Assembly: GCA_015680685.1 (NCBI GenBank)
Contig: MNCI01010443.1
Coordinates: 339,992-403,991 of the forward strand
Source of the DNA: Gnetum montanum
Lineage: Eukaryota > Streptophyta > Gnetopsida > Gnetales > Gnetaceae
Length of the DNA: 64,000 bases
Direction of reading: 5' to 3'
Shown: in pieces, positions 1-9,905 of the stretch
Numbering within the stretch: the stretch's first letter is position 1
Layout of the letters: every line of letters starts with the position of its first letter
Notes under the pieces: generated by a model
Seen by the model: only the letters and a program-made list of their open reading frames with translations
Told to the model about the DNA's origin: nothing
Databases searched by the model: none
Position numbers and translations under genes: made by a program

Positions 1-243
1 AGTTCGAGATGACACTAAACTAGCAGTTCGGCATTGGCGTATCGACAGTCACACGTTCCATTGGCAACCCTACACTCTCGCACCTTGGCGGTCCACCACA
101 ACCTTAAACTAGCAAACTTTCAATCTTTACATCACCTCACTTAGCAAGTTGCATCTCGGTGTTGCTTTGCATATTTGTGTTTCACATAATCTCTGATGAC
201 CCTTACCCAGGCTTTCTTCTTATGATGACAAGTCAAGCAAGAT
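1..243 (+). other. T1 segment before RT, with two stray array units
   Basis: No protease or gag motif is visible here in the frame of the downstream pol, and that frame holds several stops. Two copies of the unit ending in TAAACTAGCA (about 5-22 and 91-114) match the array that follows pol at 3705-4010. This stretch therefore looks like repeat sequence duplicated or inserted upstream of RT, not coding sequence. Its left continuation is outside the window. Confidence 0.45.
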
Positions 244-1917
244 ATGGGAATCCATCGTGCCCTTTCCATGCCTTTAATGTTAGCAGGGCCACAGTGCAAG
301 CTCGTGAGACAGTTGAACCCTGACATGATCAATTGGGGGACAACTACGATTAACACTATAGTAGCCTTGGAAGCATCCCCAGATTGGCCTAGGCACCTGG
401 TCCAAGCCCTAGATTTAGAGGTCGGGGATATAACCAAGGATCCTCTTGTCAAGATACCTATGACCATGTCAAAAGGGGAGGTAAAGACATTAAGACTCAG
501 CTCCCTCCTAGACACACAAACACATGAAGGTGTAGTTAAAACTCTGCAGGACCACATCGATGTCTTCGGATGGATGTATAGCGACATGTCGGGTCTTGAT
601 CCATGGCTGATTCAACATAACATCATCCTAGGCCCACACACAAAGGTAGTCAAGAAAAAGGCTCCTAAAATTAAGCTAGAAATAGCACTAGCCTTAAAGG
701 TTGAAATCACTAAGTTATACCAAGCAAGTTTTATCCGCGTGGTTGACTATTCAGAGTGGGTGTCCAACATCATTGTAGTTTCGAAGAAAACAAGAGGGAT
801 ACGAATCTGTATAGACTTCCAAGACTTGAACAAGGCAACGATCAAAGATAAATTCCCACTCCTGAGCATCAATCAACTCATCGACACCAAGGCTGGTCAT
901 GCTTTGCTATCCTTCATGGATGACTTCTCTGGATACAACCAAATCCACATCAACCCAGAGCACCAGCTGTCAAAAATCTTCATGACTCCATGGGGAACCT
1001 TCTACTCTACCATGATGCCTTTCAGGCTCAAGAATGCTGGAGCAACCTACCATCAAGCCATGACCTACATTTTCAATGACTACATCTTAGAAACATTAAA
1101 TGATTACATAGATGACATAGCGGTTAAGTCTAAGAAGGCAGCCAATCATCCACGCGATCTAGGGGTAGTCCTCAAGTGCTGCCAAATGCATGACTTACGT
1201 CTCAATCCTAAGAAGTGCGTCTTCAGGATAAAGACTGGATGCATGTTAGGGTTCATAGTATTGGAGGCTGGAATATGGATGGACCCCAACAAAATCAAGG
1301 CCATCATCAATTTAGCGCCTCCCACCAACCTTAAGGAGTTACGCGGTTTACAAGGCATGGTACAATTCATTCGAAGGTTCATAGCCAAGTTGATTGACAA
1401 GTTACACCCCATGCAACATCTTCTAAAGAAGGGGGTTGACTTTGAATGGACAACCCAGTGTCAACAAGCCTTCAATGACCTGAAGCAAGAGCTCTCGCAC
1501 CTCCCAACGGTGCACCTACCACAAAGGGACAAGCCTTTCTTCATATACCTTGCCACCTCCAATGCATCCATAGTGGCACTGCTATGTCAGAAGCGGGACG
1601 ACGGTTCTGAGATACCGGTGTACTACCTGAGCCATGCACTAATAGCATACAAGGTGAAATACAATGAAGTGGAGAGGAATTGCCTAGCCTTATTATTCAC
1701 ACTAAAAAAGTGGCGGCATTACCTGTTTCATAGCATAACCAACATCATTTGCAAAAGCAACATACTCCAAGCTATCACCAACAACCTGTACGAAAGTAGC
1801 AGGATAGCCCGATGGAAAGCAATAACCGCAAAGTTCGACCTATGCTATCTAAGTCAATCATCAACAAAGGGTCAAGCCATAGCAACCCAACTTCCAGCCT
1901 CGCCAGTCAGTGACTAG
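244..1917 (+). pseudogene. T1 pol: reverse transcriptase and RNase H (Tat type)
   Basis: This part of the polyprotein copies the element RNA into DNA. Residues 1-150 are the linker before RT, including the Tat-like FGWMYSDMSGLDP. RT follows at about residues 155-350, with the fingers motif IDFQDLNKATIKDKFPL, then FMDDFSGYNQI and the catalytic box YIDD at about residue 287, all intact. A connection domain and a Ty3-type RNase H follow to about residue 530 (ALLFTLKKWRHYLF). The stretch is open for 557 codons, ending in a TAG at 1915. The same frame continues into the next domains, so this stop is a lesion and not the real end. The first methionine is arbitrary because the true polyprotein starts upstream. 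Confidence 0.9.
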
Positions 1918-2484
1918 GCCACCATAGACCCAAAATTCCTAGACAAATACGTTAGCAATGTCGCCATTGTCCCATCGCATTTGGAGGCTACCTTACATTT
2001 TGATGATGCCTCAATCGGATGAGGAAGTAGCGCTGTTGCCACGATCACATTCCCCTCTGGGGAAGTACATGCATCCGCTTATCATTTTATGTTCCCTTGC
2101 ACCAACAACGTGGCGGAATACGAGGGGCTACTCAAAGGCCTCTTAACTGCCTGAACGTTGTGCACACAACATCTGGCAATTCGAGGAGATTCACAACTAG
2201 TCGTGAATCAAATCACCGAAGTCTACACTTGCAAGGCTATGCACCTACAACCCTACTGCAACCTAACAAAAATCCTACTCAAGCAATTCACAACCATCGA
2301 TGTGCAACATGTGCCACGTAATGAGAACACCATAGTAGATGTCCTAGCTACCCTCGCGTTAAATATCCCATCACATTCTTTGGAAAACCTGCCAACTGCA
2401 ATCACAGAATGTATCGAGCCCATCACTCAAGTGGAACACGTGGCCTTTGTTGACATCGCGAATACCCTGAAGTGGTATGATTGA
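1918..2484 (+). pseudogene. T1 pol: second, archaeal-type RNase H domain
   Basis: It continues in the same frame as RT. The segment reads LEATLHFDDASIG, stop, GSSAVATITFPSGEV, then TNNVAEYEGLLKGL, GDSQLVVNQI and HVPRNENTIVDVLATLAL. These are the acidic-residue blocks of the additional RNase H known from Tat-lineage elements. In-frame TGA codons at 2020, 2152 and 2482 break it. The glycine and acidic positions around the first block are altered (DDAS), so activity is unlikely. This domain is the main reason for placing T1 in the Tat lineage rather than Athila. Confidence 0.85.
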
Positions 2485-3564
2485 CATCTACAGCATGGAG
2501 AACCCCCAGGTGGATTGACATCAGCCCAGAGAGATGCAATTCGTAAGCGTGCTTGGCAATACGTGCTCATGGGAAATGACGCCCTATGCCAACGATCCTA
2601 CGATGGGATATTGCTAGCATGTGTGGGTGGCAAGTAGGCACAAAAGGTAGTTAATGAGATTCATGAAGGGTTGTGCGATGGACACATAGCACCTAGGGCT
2701 ATGGCGGCGAAAATCAGAAGCCTAGGGTACTATTGGCCCTACATGGAACGTGACTACCTGACAAAAGTCAAGATGTGCGACACATGCCAGAGATACGCAA
2801 ATCTCATACACGTAGCACCTATAGACTTGCACCCCATGCAAATCACGTGGCCCTTCCAACGATGGGGGCTAGACCTCATAGGGCCTATCAAACATAAGTC
2901 CTCTGTAGGGCATAGCTTCATTATAACTACCACAAAGTATTTCACCAAGTGGGTGGAGGCTATTCCTCTGAGGAAGACGACGTCCCAACAAATCTGCCAT
3001 TTCATCCTTGATAACATAGTAACTAGGTTTGGGCTTCCGATGACTATTGTGACTGACAATGGCCCACAGTTTAATAGTACGAAGACCCGAATCTTCTGTA
3101 GCAATCTAGACATTAAATAATCATTTTCTTCCCATTATTATCCACCGGAGAATGGGCAAGTGGCGGCTACAAATAAGTCCATCAACAACTTGCTGAAGTG
3201 GATGGTTAACAATAGCAAGAGGCAGTGGCACGAGCAAATATTGTACATCCTCTGGGCCTACCAAACAACATGCCAAACTACAACAAGTAAGACCCCTTAC
3301 AGTCTTGATTATGGATCTGAAGTAGTATTGCCTCTTGAGTTGCAAGTACCCTCACTCTGGATGATCCTATCCAACATCGTGAACGAGGCCCAAAACAACG
3401 AGTCGCAAACCATCAACCTTGACTCGGTGGAGGAAGAACATGTGCAGATGCTGAGACACATCAGCACTACCAGAGGAAACAATAGCAGAAGCACCATGCA
3501 GACCCACATAGACAGCCAATGCAAAAGGGAGACCTCATCTTCAAGGCCATTTGTGAGCACGTGA
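2485..3564 (+). pseudogene. T1 pol: integrase
   Basis: Integrase inserts the DNA copy into the host genome. The HHCC zinc-binding region is visible as HEGLCDGH followed by CDTC. The DDE core is visible as WGLDLIGPI, VTDNGPQF and HYYPPENGQVAATN, so all three acidic residues remain. The C-terminal part includes WAYQTTCQTTTSKTPYSL and LPLELQVPSL. In-frame stops lie at 2635 (TAG) and 3118 (TAA), but the frame is the same as RT. After about 3490 the sense frame shifts, and the C-terminal end is read in another frame. Confidence 0.88.
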
Positions 3565-3704
3565 GTAAATTCTTAGCCAACTGGGAAGGTCCTTACGTGG
3601 TCACTAAAGCCTTTGGGAATGGAGCCTTCAAACTGGCCGACATGGACAGTAATGAGTTCGCCTACCCAGTGAACCACATGTACCTCAAGCCGTACTACGT
3701 CTAA
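3519..3704 (+). pseudogene. T1 integrase C-terminal tail in a shifted frame
   Basis: The 61-codon segment contains KGDLIF, LANWEGPYVV and VNHMYLKPYYV. These match the usual end of Tat integrases, where a GDLVL block and an N-W-E-G-P-Y block precede the final L-K-Y-Y. It is out of frame with the integrase core by one small indel near 3490-3540. The TAA after YYV at 3702 is probably the original end of pol, because the short-repeat array starts immediately afterwards. Confidence 0.75.
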
Positions 3705-4010
3705 AGTGCAACAGCAACAACAAGCACCATCCGCTACAACAATAAACTAGTAATCGCACCAGGCAGCATCTACAATGACGATAAACTAGCAGCATCAAGA
3801 AGCATCTGCCATGACATTAAACTAGAGGCAACCATTCGCTACGACGTAAAACTAGCACTGTTAGTCCACTATGACTATAAACTAGCATTGCACATCTGCT
3901 ACGATGTAAAACTGGTATGTACGGTCTGCTGGGACCTTAAACTAGCACAGTGGTCCTCTGGGACCTTAAACCAGCAAACAGTCTACCAAGACCTTAAACT
4001 GGGTTTGCAT
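3705..4010 (+). repeat. Array of about nine units ending in TAAACTAGCA after T1 pol
   Basis: About nine degenerate units occur, roughly every 30-40 bp, with a core near CTACGAC-NN-TAAACTAGCA. Examples are TCGCTACGACGTAAAACTAG near 3837 and CTGGGACCTTAAACTAGCA near 3929. The spacers differ. The same unit forms an array at the same place in T2 (20524-20770) and occurs singly inside coding regions. Tat elements are known to carry variable tandem repeats after pol. Confidence 0.8.
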
Positions 4011-4972
4011 CGCATCCCCAACATGCACCAGCACCAGATACACACCAAACGAGTGGGCGTGATGCTAACAAGTGGGTGGGACACCGTAGCTCTAGAACGT
4101 CGTTCACGACACACTGAGAATGTGGTCCAGAACATATGCAATGTCGCCACCCTTGGCATCATGCTAACTCTCTGAAGACATTGTATGGCTTCACACTAAC
4201 CCTCCGAACCTACCATCACCATGGCCCATCGCCTTAACGGTAGTGCTTGGGTTAGCTCCCGCATCTGGAGTTCTGGTAGTATTGTGGCCTAGCCACAATA
4301 TTGTTGCTCCAGCTCCCTACCAATGCCTGGGCTTGCATGACATTAGCTATGTGGCAACTAATACCATGACTGAACTAGGAATGCAAACCTCTAGAAGGGA
4401 TTCCAAGGCATCCACATCCCACTCCTCTATCCCGGCATTACCAGAGCCATTGATGGCCTCCCTGCTTTGGGCATCTCACACTAGCAACAGTGTCCAAGAG
4501 TAACAACAATGCCAACAACTAGCAGGATATTATCCCCGCAAACACATCTCGTTGCAGCAACAAACGCTACAGCGTCGCGAAGCGAGTGCCTCGACTAACA
4601 TGGCTATTTAAGAGTGCAAACTCCAGCACATGCATAACATAGCTCACAGTATAGAAGGTTTCTGTAGGTAAGTCAAAACCCTTCATGGATGTAACGCAAC
4701 TCATCCTACGAAGGGGGCACCTGCTTATAGAGGTTGAATAATAGTGCCAACCAAAGATGAAAATGCAAATGAGCCCCTCAGAGCACTCCGACGAGGGAGT
4801 TGGCTAAACATCATCTTTTCCCTCTGCCTTAACCTTTGCAAAACTAATGCAACACTCTCAAATGCGGCCAAGCGACATCTCAGCACTCACCAAGTAATGA
4901 CCTTAGCATTCCGCCTGCTACGGTGTTTCATATTCTTTGCCGACGTCCATTGAGCCTATTCTCCAGACGTCG
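4011..4972 (+). other. T1 3' untranslated region
   Basis: No protein motif is seen. A block near 4680-4760 (TGTAACGCAACTCATCC, then GGGGCACCT) resembles a block at the same relative place in T2 (about 21320-21430). That suggests a conserved 3' leader shared by the two elements. Short ORFs here have no recognisable features. Confidence 0.5.
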
Positions 4973-4987
4973 ACAAAGAGGGACCAA
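4973..4987 (+). promoter_or_regulatory. Polypurine tract of T1
   Basis: The purine run ACAAAGAGGGACCA ends directly before the LTR start TGAAACACC. The preceding CTCCAGACGTCGACAAAGAG is nearly identical to the sequence before the T2 3' LTR (CTCCAGACGTCAACAAAGAG). This is the expected primer site for plus-strand DNA synthesis. Confidence 0.75.
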
Positions 4988-5604
4988 TGAAACACCCTAA
5001 AAATGCGAGGTCATCCTTGCTTCACCAGGCTCTTACAGTCCGCACAGCACTACGACAGTTCATCAGGCAGAGAATGTTCTAAGTCCAGGTCAACCAATTC
5101 GGAAAATTTTCTACTTTGAGCATGGACAGGGTCTTTGTCATCCTACCTACCTACCAAGGTAGTCTAAAAAGATAGCAGCCTACTCAAAAACAGTGTGCGG
5201 AATCGGCAGCAGCACTCTGGATGTGCAAGAAATAGTTTGGTAAGTTTTCTAAGTCACAAAGCCTGCTATGCTATGCTACGCTATGTAGTGTAGCAAGCTT
5301 CAAAAGACGATGGCGGAACAAAATGCAACGCTACGTGACATCACATAGCGTAGCACGGCAATGACTTCACTACCGACTCCCCTAACCCAATTTTGAGTTG
5401 TGCAGTGATGTCCCTTTCCATCAGGAAGTGACAAACCATGTCTGCTGCTACTCTATGTTGAGCTACATGGCGCAGCAAGGCATAGCAATCCTGTAGAAGG
5501 GACAGAAGGCAGTTTGAAAGGCAAGTTCAATGAAGTTCGCAAGACTTACATCGCAGGAGACAAGATTTGCAAAATAGTAAAGCTTTCACGACTAAGGCAA
5601 GTTT

Positions 5605-5654
5605 CTACGCTACGCTACGCTACGTAGCATAGCATAGCATAGCATAGCATAGCA
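5605..5654. repeat. 50-bp hairpin of CTACG and TAGCA runs in T1 U3
   Basis: About four CTACG units are followed directly by about six TAGCA units. The two halves are complementary if C-to-T changes are allowed (CGT to CAT), so the stretch can fold into one long hairpin. A second cluster of GCTACGC and TAGTGTAGC lies at 5265-5360. Similar words fill the U3 of T2. Confidence 0.8.
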
Positions 5655-5965
5655 AGTATGTGACACATAGCAAAATGCACGATGAAGTGCTACTCCACAC
5701 CAAACATGCTACGTCACAGAGCACAACAAGGCATGTAAGTGGTTGTGCGACATCAATGCACTCCACCCAATCGAACCGTTGGCACATGTCTCTAGACGCT
5801 GGCGGTGCAATTACGGCATAGTAGGATTGTAGTTATTGCATACAGGTTCACATCGCAACAGTCTTGTAGGTCCAATAGTCACAAATGATATGAGTGGTGC
5901 TAGCAAGACAACAAAGGACCGAGGCACATAACATTCAAACCACCCCTTTAACACACCCTCGGTCC

Positions 5966-5973
5966 TATAAATA
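5966..5973 (+). promoter_or_regulatory. TATA box of the T1 LTR
   Basis: TATAAATA in the context CGGTCC-TATAAATA-CCTCGG matches the T2 LTR context AGCTC-TATAAATA-CCTCTA. It lies where the U3/R boundary is expected. The role is inferred from position and conservation. Confidence 0.65.
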
Positions 5974-6698
5974 CCTCGGCAAACAGCATGCAAAAGGTCC
6001 AAAATATTTAAAAGTTGGAAATTTCAAAAGTGTTCGCATCCTTCTCGAAGCAAACAGCTTCCAAGTGGTGGGAACTTTGAAATTCTGAAAAAAAGATTTA
6101 CCCTCTCTCCAGCATTGAAATATCAAAGTCATCTATTTAACACTATAAACAACAAGTCTCTCTTGGCTAGCGTGAGGTCCCGTCTCCATTCTACCACCTT
6201 GGTAGAACCCCGCAATTTTGTACATGAGTCTGCATCAAAGTGCATAGCTCTTTTTGCTTGACACGCCTTGGTTACCTTCGGGATTTCTGCACTCCTTCAT
6301 GTTGTGTAGCCGATTGTATCCACCCTGACAAAGCAAGTTTGTAGCTTCAGAGCAGTGCATGTTTCTAACCACACTTTACTTTATTTCTTGCTTGTTGTCT
6401 CGTTTTACATCATTTTCCATTTTATTCACCTTTAAGCATTACTTTGTATTACTGTCGCATCCTTTTTTAGTTCCTCTCCTGTTTCATTTACTTTCAAGAA
6501 TTATCTTGCATTTTACATTATTTACATTGCAAAAGACTATATTAACGCCAATGTAATTCCCTATCTGATCAACTAGACCATTCAGGGCACCCTGTATCCG
6601 CACACACCCAGCACGGCCCTCCCGCAGATACGGGGTTGGAACTATTGCGCCCGTCAACCCCGGTGTTCTTCCAACCGTCGACATTTTTGGTCATTACA

Positions 6699-8560
6699 AT
6701 ATCCAAAGAAAGTGCATTTGGAAAGATTGAGAAGAAGCAAGTTCCATGCATTCCTTATAGCGATACAGGGTGCAATTGTGTGCAGAAACTCTGAATAGCA
6801 AAACGAGCATCCATCTTGGCATGTAAGTAGTATGTACTAGAGGCAAAAATTCAAAGGTGTTTATATGTAGCAACCACAAAACAAGAAGGCACCTAGTAAC
6901 TGAACACTAATTCTAAGAGTAGCACAGTTTCCATAGAACCAATTAAGAGCTTGAAATGTGCATATGTTGCAAGAATTGGTGAACTAGAGCAAGTTCATCA
7001 CCAACTCTTTGATGATGCAAATGATTATACCTATTGAGAAGAGTTGAAAATTCTTAAAAATTTCAAGCAAGAGCCCCTTGATATAGAACCTCTACTAGCT
7101 TGCATGGAATATGTGTTCTTAAAAATGGAAAGTTGGTTCTAATCAATGCAAATCTTGCTTTAGAATAGAAAAAGAATGTTGTTTAATGTGGTTGAAAAAT
7201 GGTTGGTAGATTTTTCCTAGTCATATCCTAAACTCATAGGAATTAATCCTAGGATATGCCAACATCACATCTACACTAATCCAACCATGAAGCCAAAGAG
7301 GTAGCCACAGAGGTGATTGAACCCCAAACTAAAGTAGATCATCAATGAGGAAATTTAACAACTTCTCAAGATGGGGTTCATTTATCCCATTGCAGATAGT
7401 GAGTGGGTTAATCCACTCATGCCTGTGCCAAACAAAGGTGGCAAGTGGTGGGTCTACATCGATTTTTAACTACTGAATATGACGACGTTCAAGGACCATT
7501 TTCCATTGCAATTTTTTGATCAGGTGTTAGACATAATACTTAGGCATTGCTACTACAGTTTTCTAGATGGTTATAATGGCTATAACCAAATTGAGATCAT
7601 GCTTGAGGACTAGGCTAAGACAACATTCACGAGTCCTTGGGAAAATTTTACATATTTCAAGATGTCTTTTGGTCTATGCAATGCCCTTACTATCTTTCAA
7701 CACTTGGTTCTAAGCATTTTTCAACAAAAAATTGGTTGTGGTGTGGAAGTCTTCATGGATGACTTCTCTAGTTATGGAGCTACATTTAAGCAAGTCCTAG
7801 ATCACCTTGAGCAAGTACTAAAATGATGCGTTGAGAAAAACCTCAGGCTCGATTACCAAAAGAGTCATCTAATGGTCTAAGAAGGCATTGTATTAAGGCA
7901 CAGAATATCACAAGTATGAATTGAAGTTGACCTTGAAAAAATAAGGGTCATCCAAGGAATAACCCATCAACTAGAAACTATCAAATATGTTCATCCATTC
8001 CTTAGACATACTGGCTATTACCAGTGATGCATAGATAATTTCTCTAATATTTCAAAATCATTAGTGGAGCTGACAAAAAAAGATGCTCTATTTGTTTGGA
8101 CCATGGAATGTAAAGCATTATTTTAGTAACTGAAAAAGAAGCTTGTAGAAACTCCAATCCTACGAGAACCCAATTAGTCTAAACCATTTCATGTTATGAT
8201 AGATGTATCAAATTACACATTGGGAGCTATGCTTACACAAATGGATGATAAAAGACATCCATACTACATCCACTACACTTGCTAAAGCCTTCTAGGTGCA
8301 CAACTAAACTACACTACCACAAAAAAAGAATTGATGGTAGTGGTGTTTGCTCTAGAAAAGTTCAAGTATTATGTACTTGGATATAAAGTATTTTTGTACA
8401 TAGACCATAGTGCCATCCATTTCCTAAGGAACAAGCCAACAATGAACCCCCATGTCATATGGTGACTAGTGATCTTACAAGAATTCGATCTCACAATGGT
8501 AGATCAAAAGGACACTAAGAATATGATCATTGATCACTTATCTTGGTCATGATGGGATAA
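6699..8560 (+). pseudogene. B1 pol: pre-RT linker, reverse transcriptase, RNase H
   Basis: Reading across stops and shifts gives IEKKQVPCIPYSDTGCNC near 6730 and GFIYPIADSEWVNPL near 7370. Then come KGGKWWVYIDF, TFKDHFPLQF, YYSFLDGYNGYNQIEI and the catalytic VFMDDFSSYG near 7750. RNase H appears at about 8190-8560 (NYTTTKKELMVVVFALEKF, KYYVLGYK, FDLTMVDQK). A TAG replaces the usual Gln in ED-stop-AKTTF near 7610; the same stop occurs in B2. The FMDD box is intact here, whereas B2 has FMDN. Confidence 0.8.
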
Positions 8561-9905
8561 TAAATAGGAAGAAATCCCACTATCTGATATGTTTCTTAAC
8601 GAACTCCTCTTTGTTGGGACTATAGCTAAATAATTTTCCAATGAGCCTAAATGGTATGATGCCATTCTCACCTATCTTCTAACCTAAGATATGGCACAAG
8701 GGTTGGATCACCAGAGGAAACAATAGTTTCTTCACTAGGTAAAATGCTTCATAGAGATCAACAGACACCTCTACAAGGTATGCACTAATGGCCTAGTTTG
8801 ATGGTATGTCCCTGATCTTCATCAACCATGCATTCTCCAAGATGCTCATGAAGGTCCTTGCAGAGGCCACTATGTTTAGAGATGCATGTAATTAAGATCC
8901 TAATGGTAGGATACTATTGGCCAAAAATCTTTACGGATGCTTATCAATATGTCCACTCTTGTGAATGATGTCAACATAATGGTGGAATGACTACTCGAAT
9001 GAAGGGGCCTCAACAATGGATTCAACCATTGGAGCCCTTTGACATCTAGCACATTAACTTTATGGATTCCATTACATCCATGTCAAATGGAAAGGCGTAC
9101 ATCATAGTTGTTGTTGACTATTGTACAAAATGGGCAAAAGTAGCATTCATCATCAATTATACATCTTCTACTATTGCTCAGTTTGTACAACAAAATGTTG
9201 TAAATAAGTTTGGTGTGCCATGTGCATTAATTTTTGATAATGGAAATCACTTTACAAGCACTACATTTCAAAATCTTATGCAACACTTGGTGGTTAAACA
9301 TAAACTCACAACACCCTACCACCCCCAAGGCAATGGTCAGGCTAAGGTTACTAATAGGAAAATCAAAAAGATTCTAATAAGAACTATTAGCAAATATAAG
9401 AAGTACTAGAGCACAAAACTTAATGATGACCTTTAGGCCTACTACTCAACATGGAAACTTTTAATAGGATACTCTTCCTATGAGCTTGTGTACGGAAAAT
9501 TACCAACACTTCCTATTCAATTTGAGCTCCATACACTTTTAATAGCCTATGACCTTGACCTTGACTTGAGTCTAGAACAAAATAAAAGACTAATAAAAAT
9601 CTCAACTTACTAGATAAAAACTAATTGATGGTCCTATTATCTAACAAGTTGCACAAGTCCTACAACAAAAAGCATCATGACCTTAAAATTAAGAAAGTCA
9701 AATTTCAACAAACAGATAAGGTTCTCTACTAGAATCCCACATACATACCTCAACAAACTAAGTTCCAAACATTGTGGGAAAGACCTTATATAACTTATGA
9801 AACTTTTCCTTCTAGGGCCATGATGATCTACAAACTTGAGAGCCCAAACAAGAAATAGTTGCTCAACATACAAGTCAACCCTTTCAATGAGCATAAGCTA
9901 GCAAA
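8561..9905 (+). pseudogene. B1 integrase
   Basis: The zinc-binding region is partly readable (QDAHEGPCRGHYV near 8850). The core is open from 9062 to 9409, with KAYIIVVVDYCTKWAKV, LIFDNGNHF and TPYHPQGNGQAKVTN. The first catalytic Asp is Asn (HINFMDSI, just before and at 9062), and the catalytic Glu is Lys (GQAK), so the enzyme is dead. Downstream SSYELVYGKLPTLPIQFEL and KVLYWNPTYIPQQ are the C-terminal part, seen across stops up to about 9900. Confidence 0.8.

Larger units (their letters stand above)
1..6698 (+). mobile_element. T1: Tat-lineage Ty3/gypsy LTR retrotransposon, 5' part outside window
   Basis: The order reverse transcriptase, RNase H, second (archaeal-type) RNase H, integrase, short-repeat array, polypurine tract and long 3' LTR is seen directly. 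A second RNase H of the form TNNVAEYEGLL followed by GDSQLVVNQI is the known hallmark of the Tat (Ogre/Retand) lineage. The 5' LTR, gag and protease lie left of the window. Sequence right of the LTR end continues in the middle of a different, Athila-like element (B1), so T1 is inserted there. By alignment with the uninterrupted homologue B2 near 36656, the expected target duplication is atatc. Decay is moderate: pol keeps one frame for about 3.2 kb with only a few stops, so T1 is defective but readable. Confidence 0.9.
4988..6698 (+). repeat. 3' LTR of T1 (about 1.7 kb)
   Basis: It starts TGAAACACC after the polypurine tract and ends in CATTACA. The same start is found at 15166, 21902 and 59130. 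The right-hand part (GACCATTCAGGGCACCCTG, AGCACGGCCCTC, CGTCGACATTTTT) is closely similar to the end of the T2 LTRs. The U3 part holds GCTACGC and GCATAGC repeats and a hairpin at 5605-5654. A TATAAATA box is at 5966. This LTR is longer than those of T2 and T3. Confidence 0.85.

Noticed and set aside
3705-4010. Array of short repeats with unequal spacers, similar in look to a CRISPR array
   Set aside because: Units are degenerate, spacers vary in length, it lies in the 3' region of a plant gypsy element and no cas genes are present.
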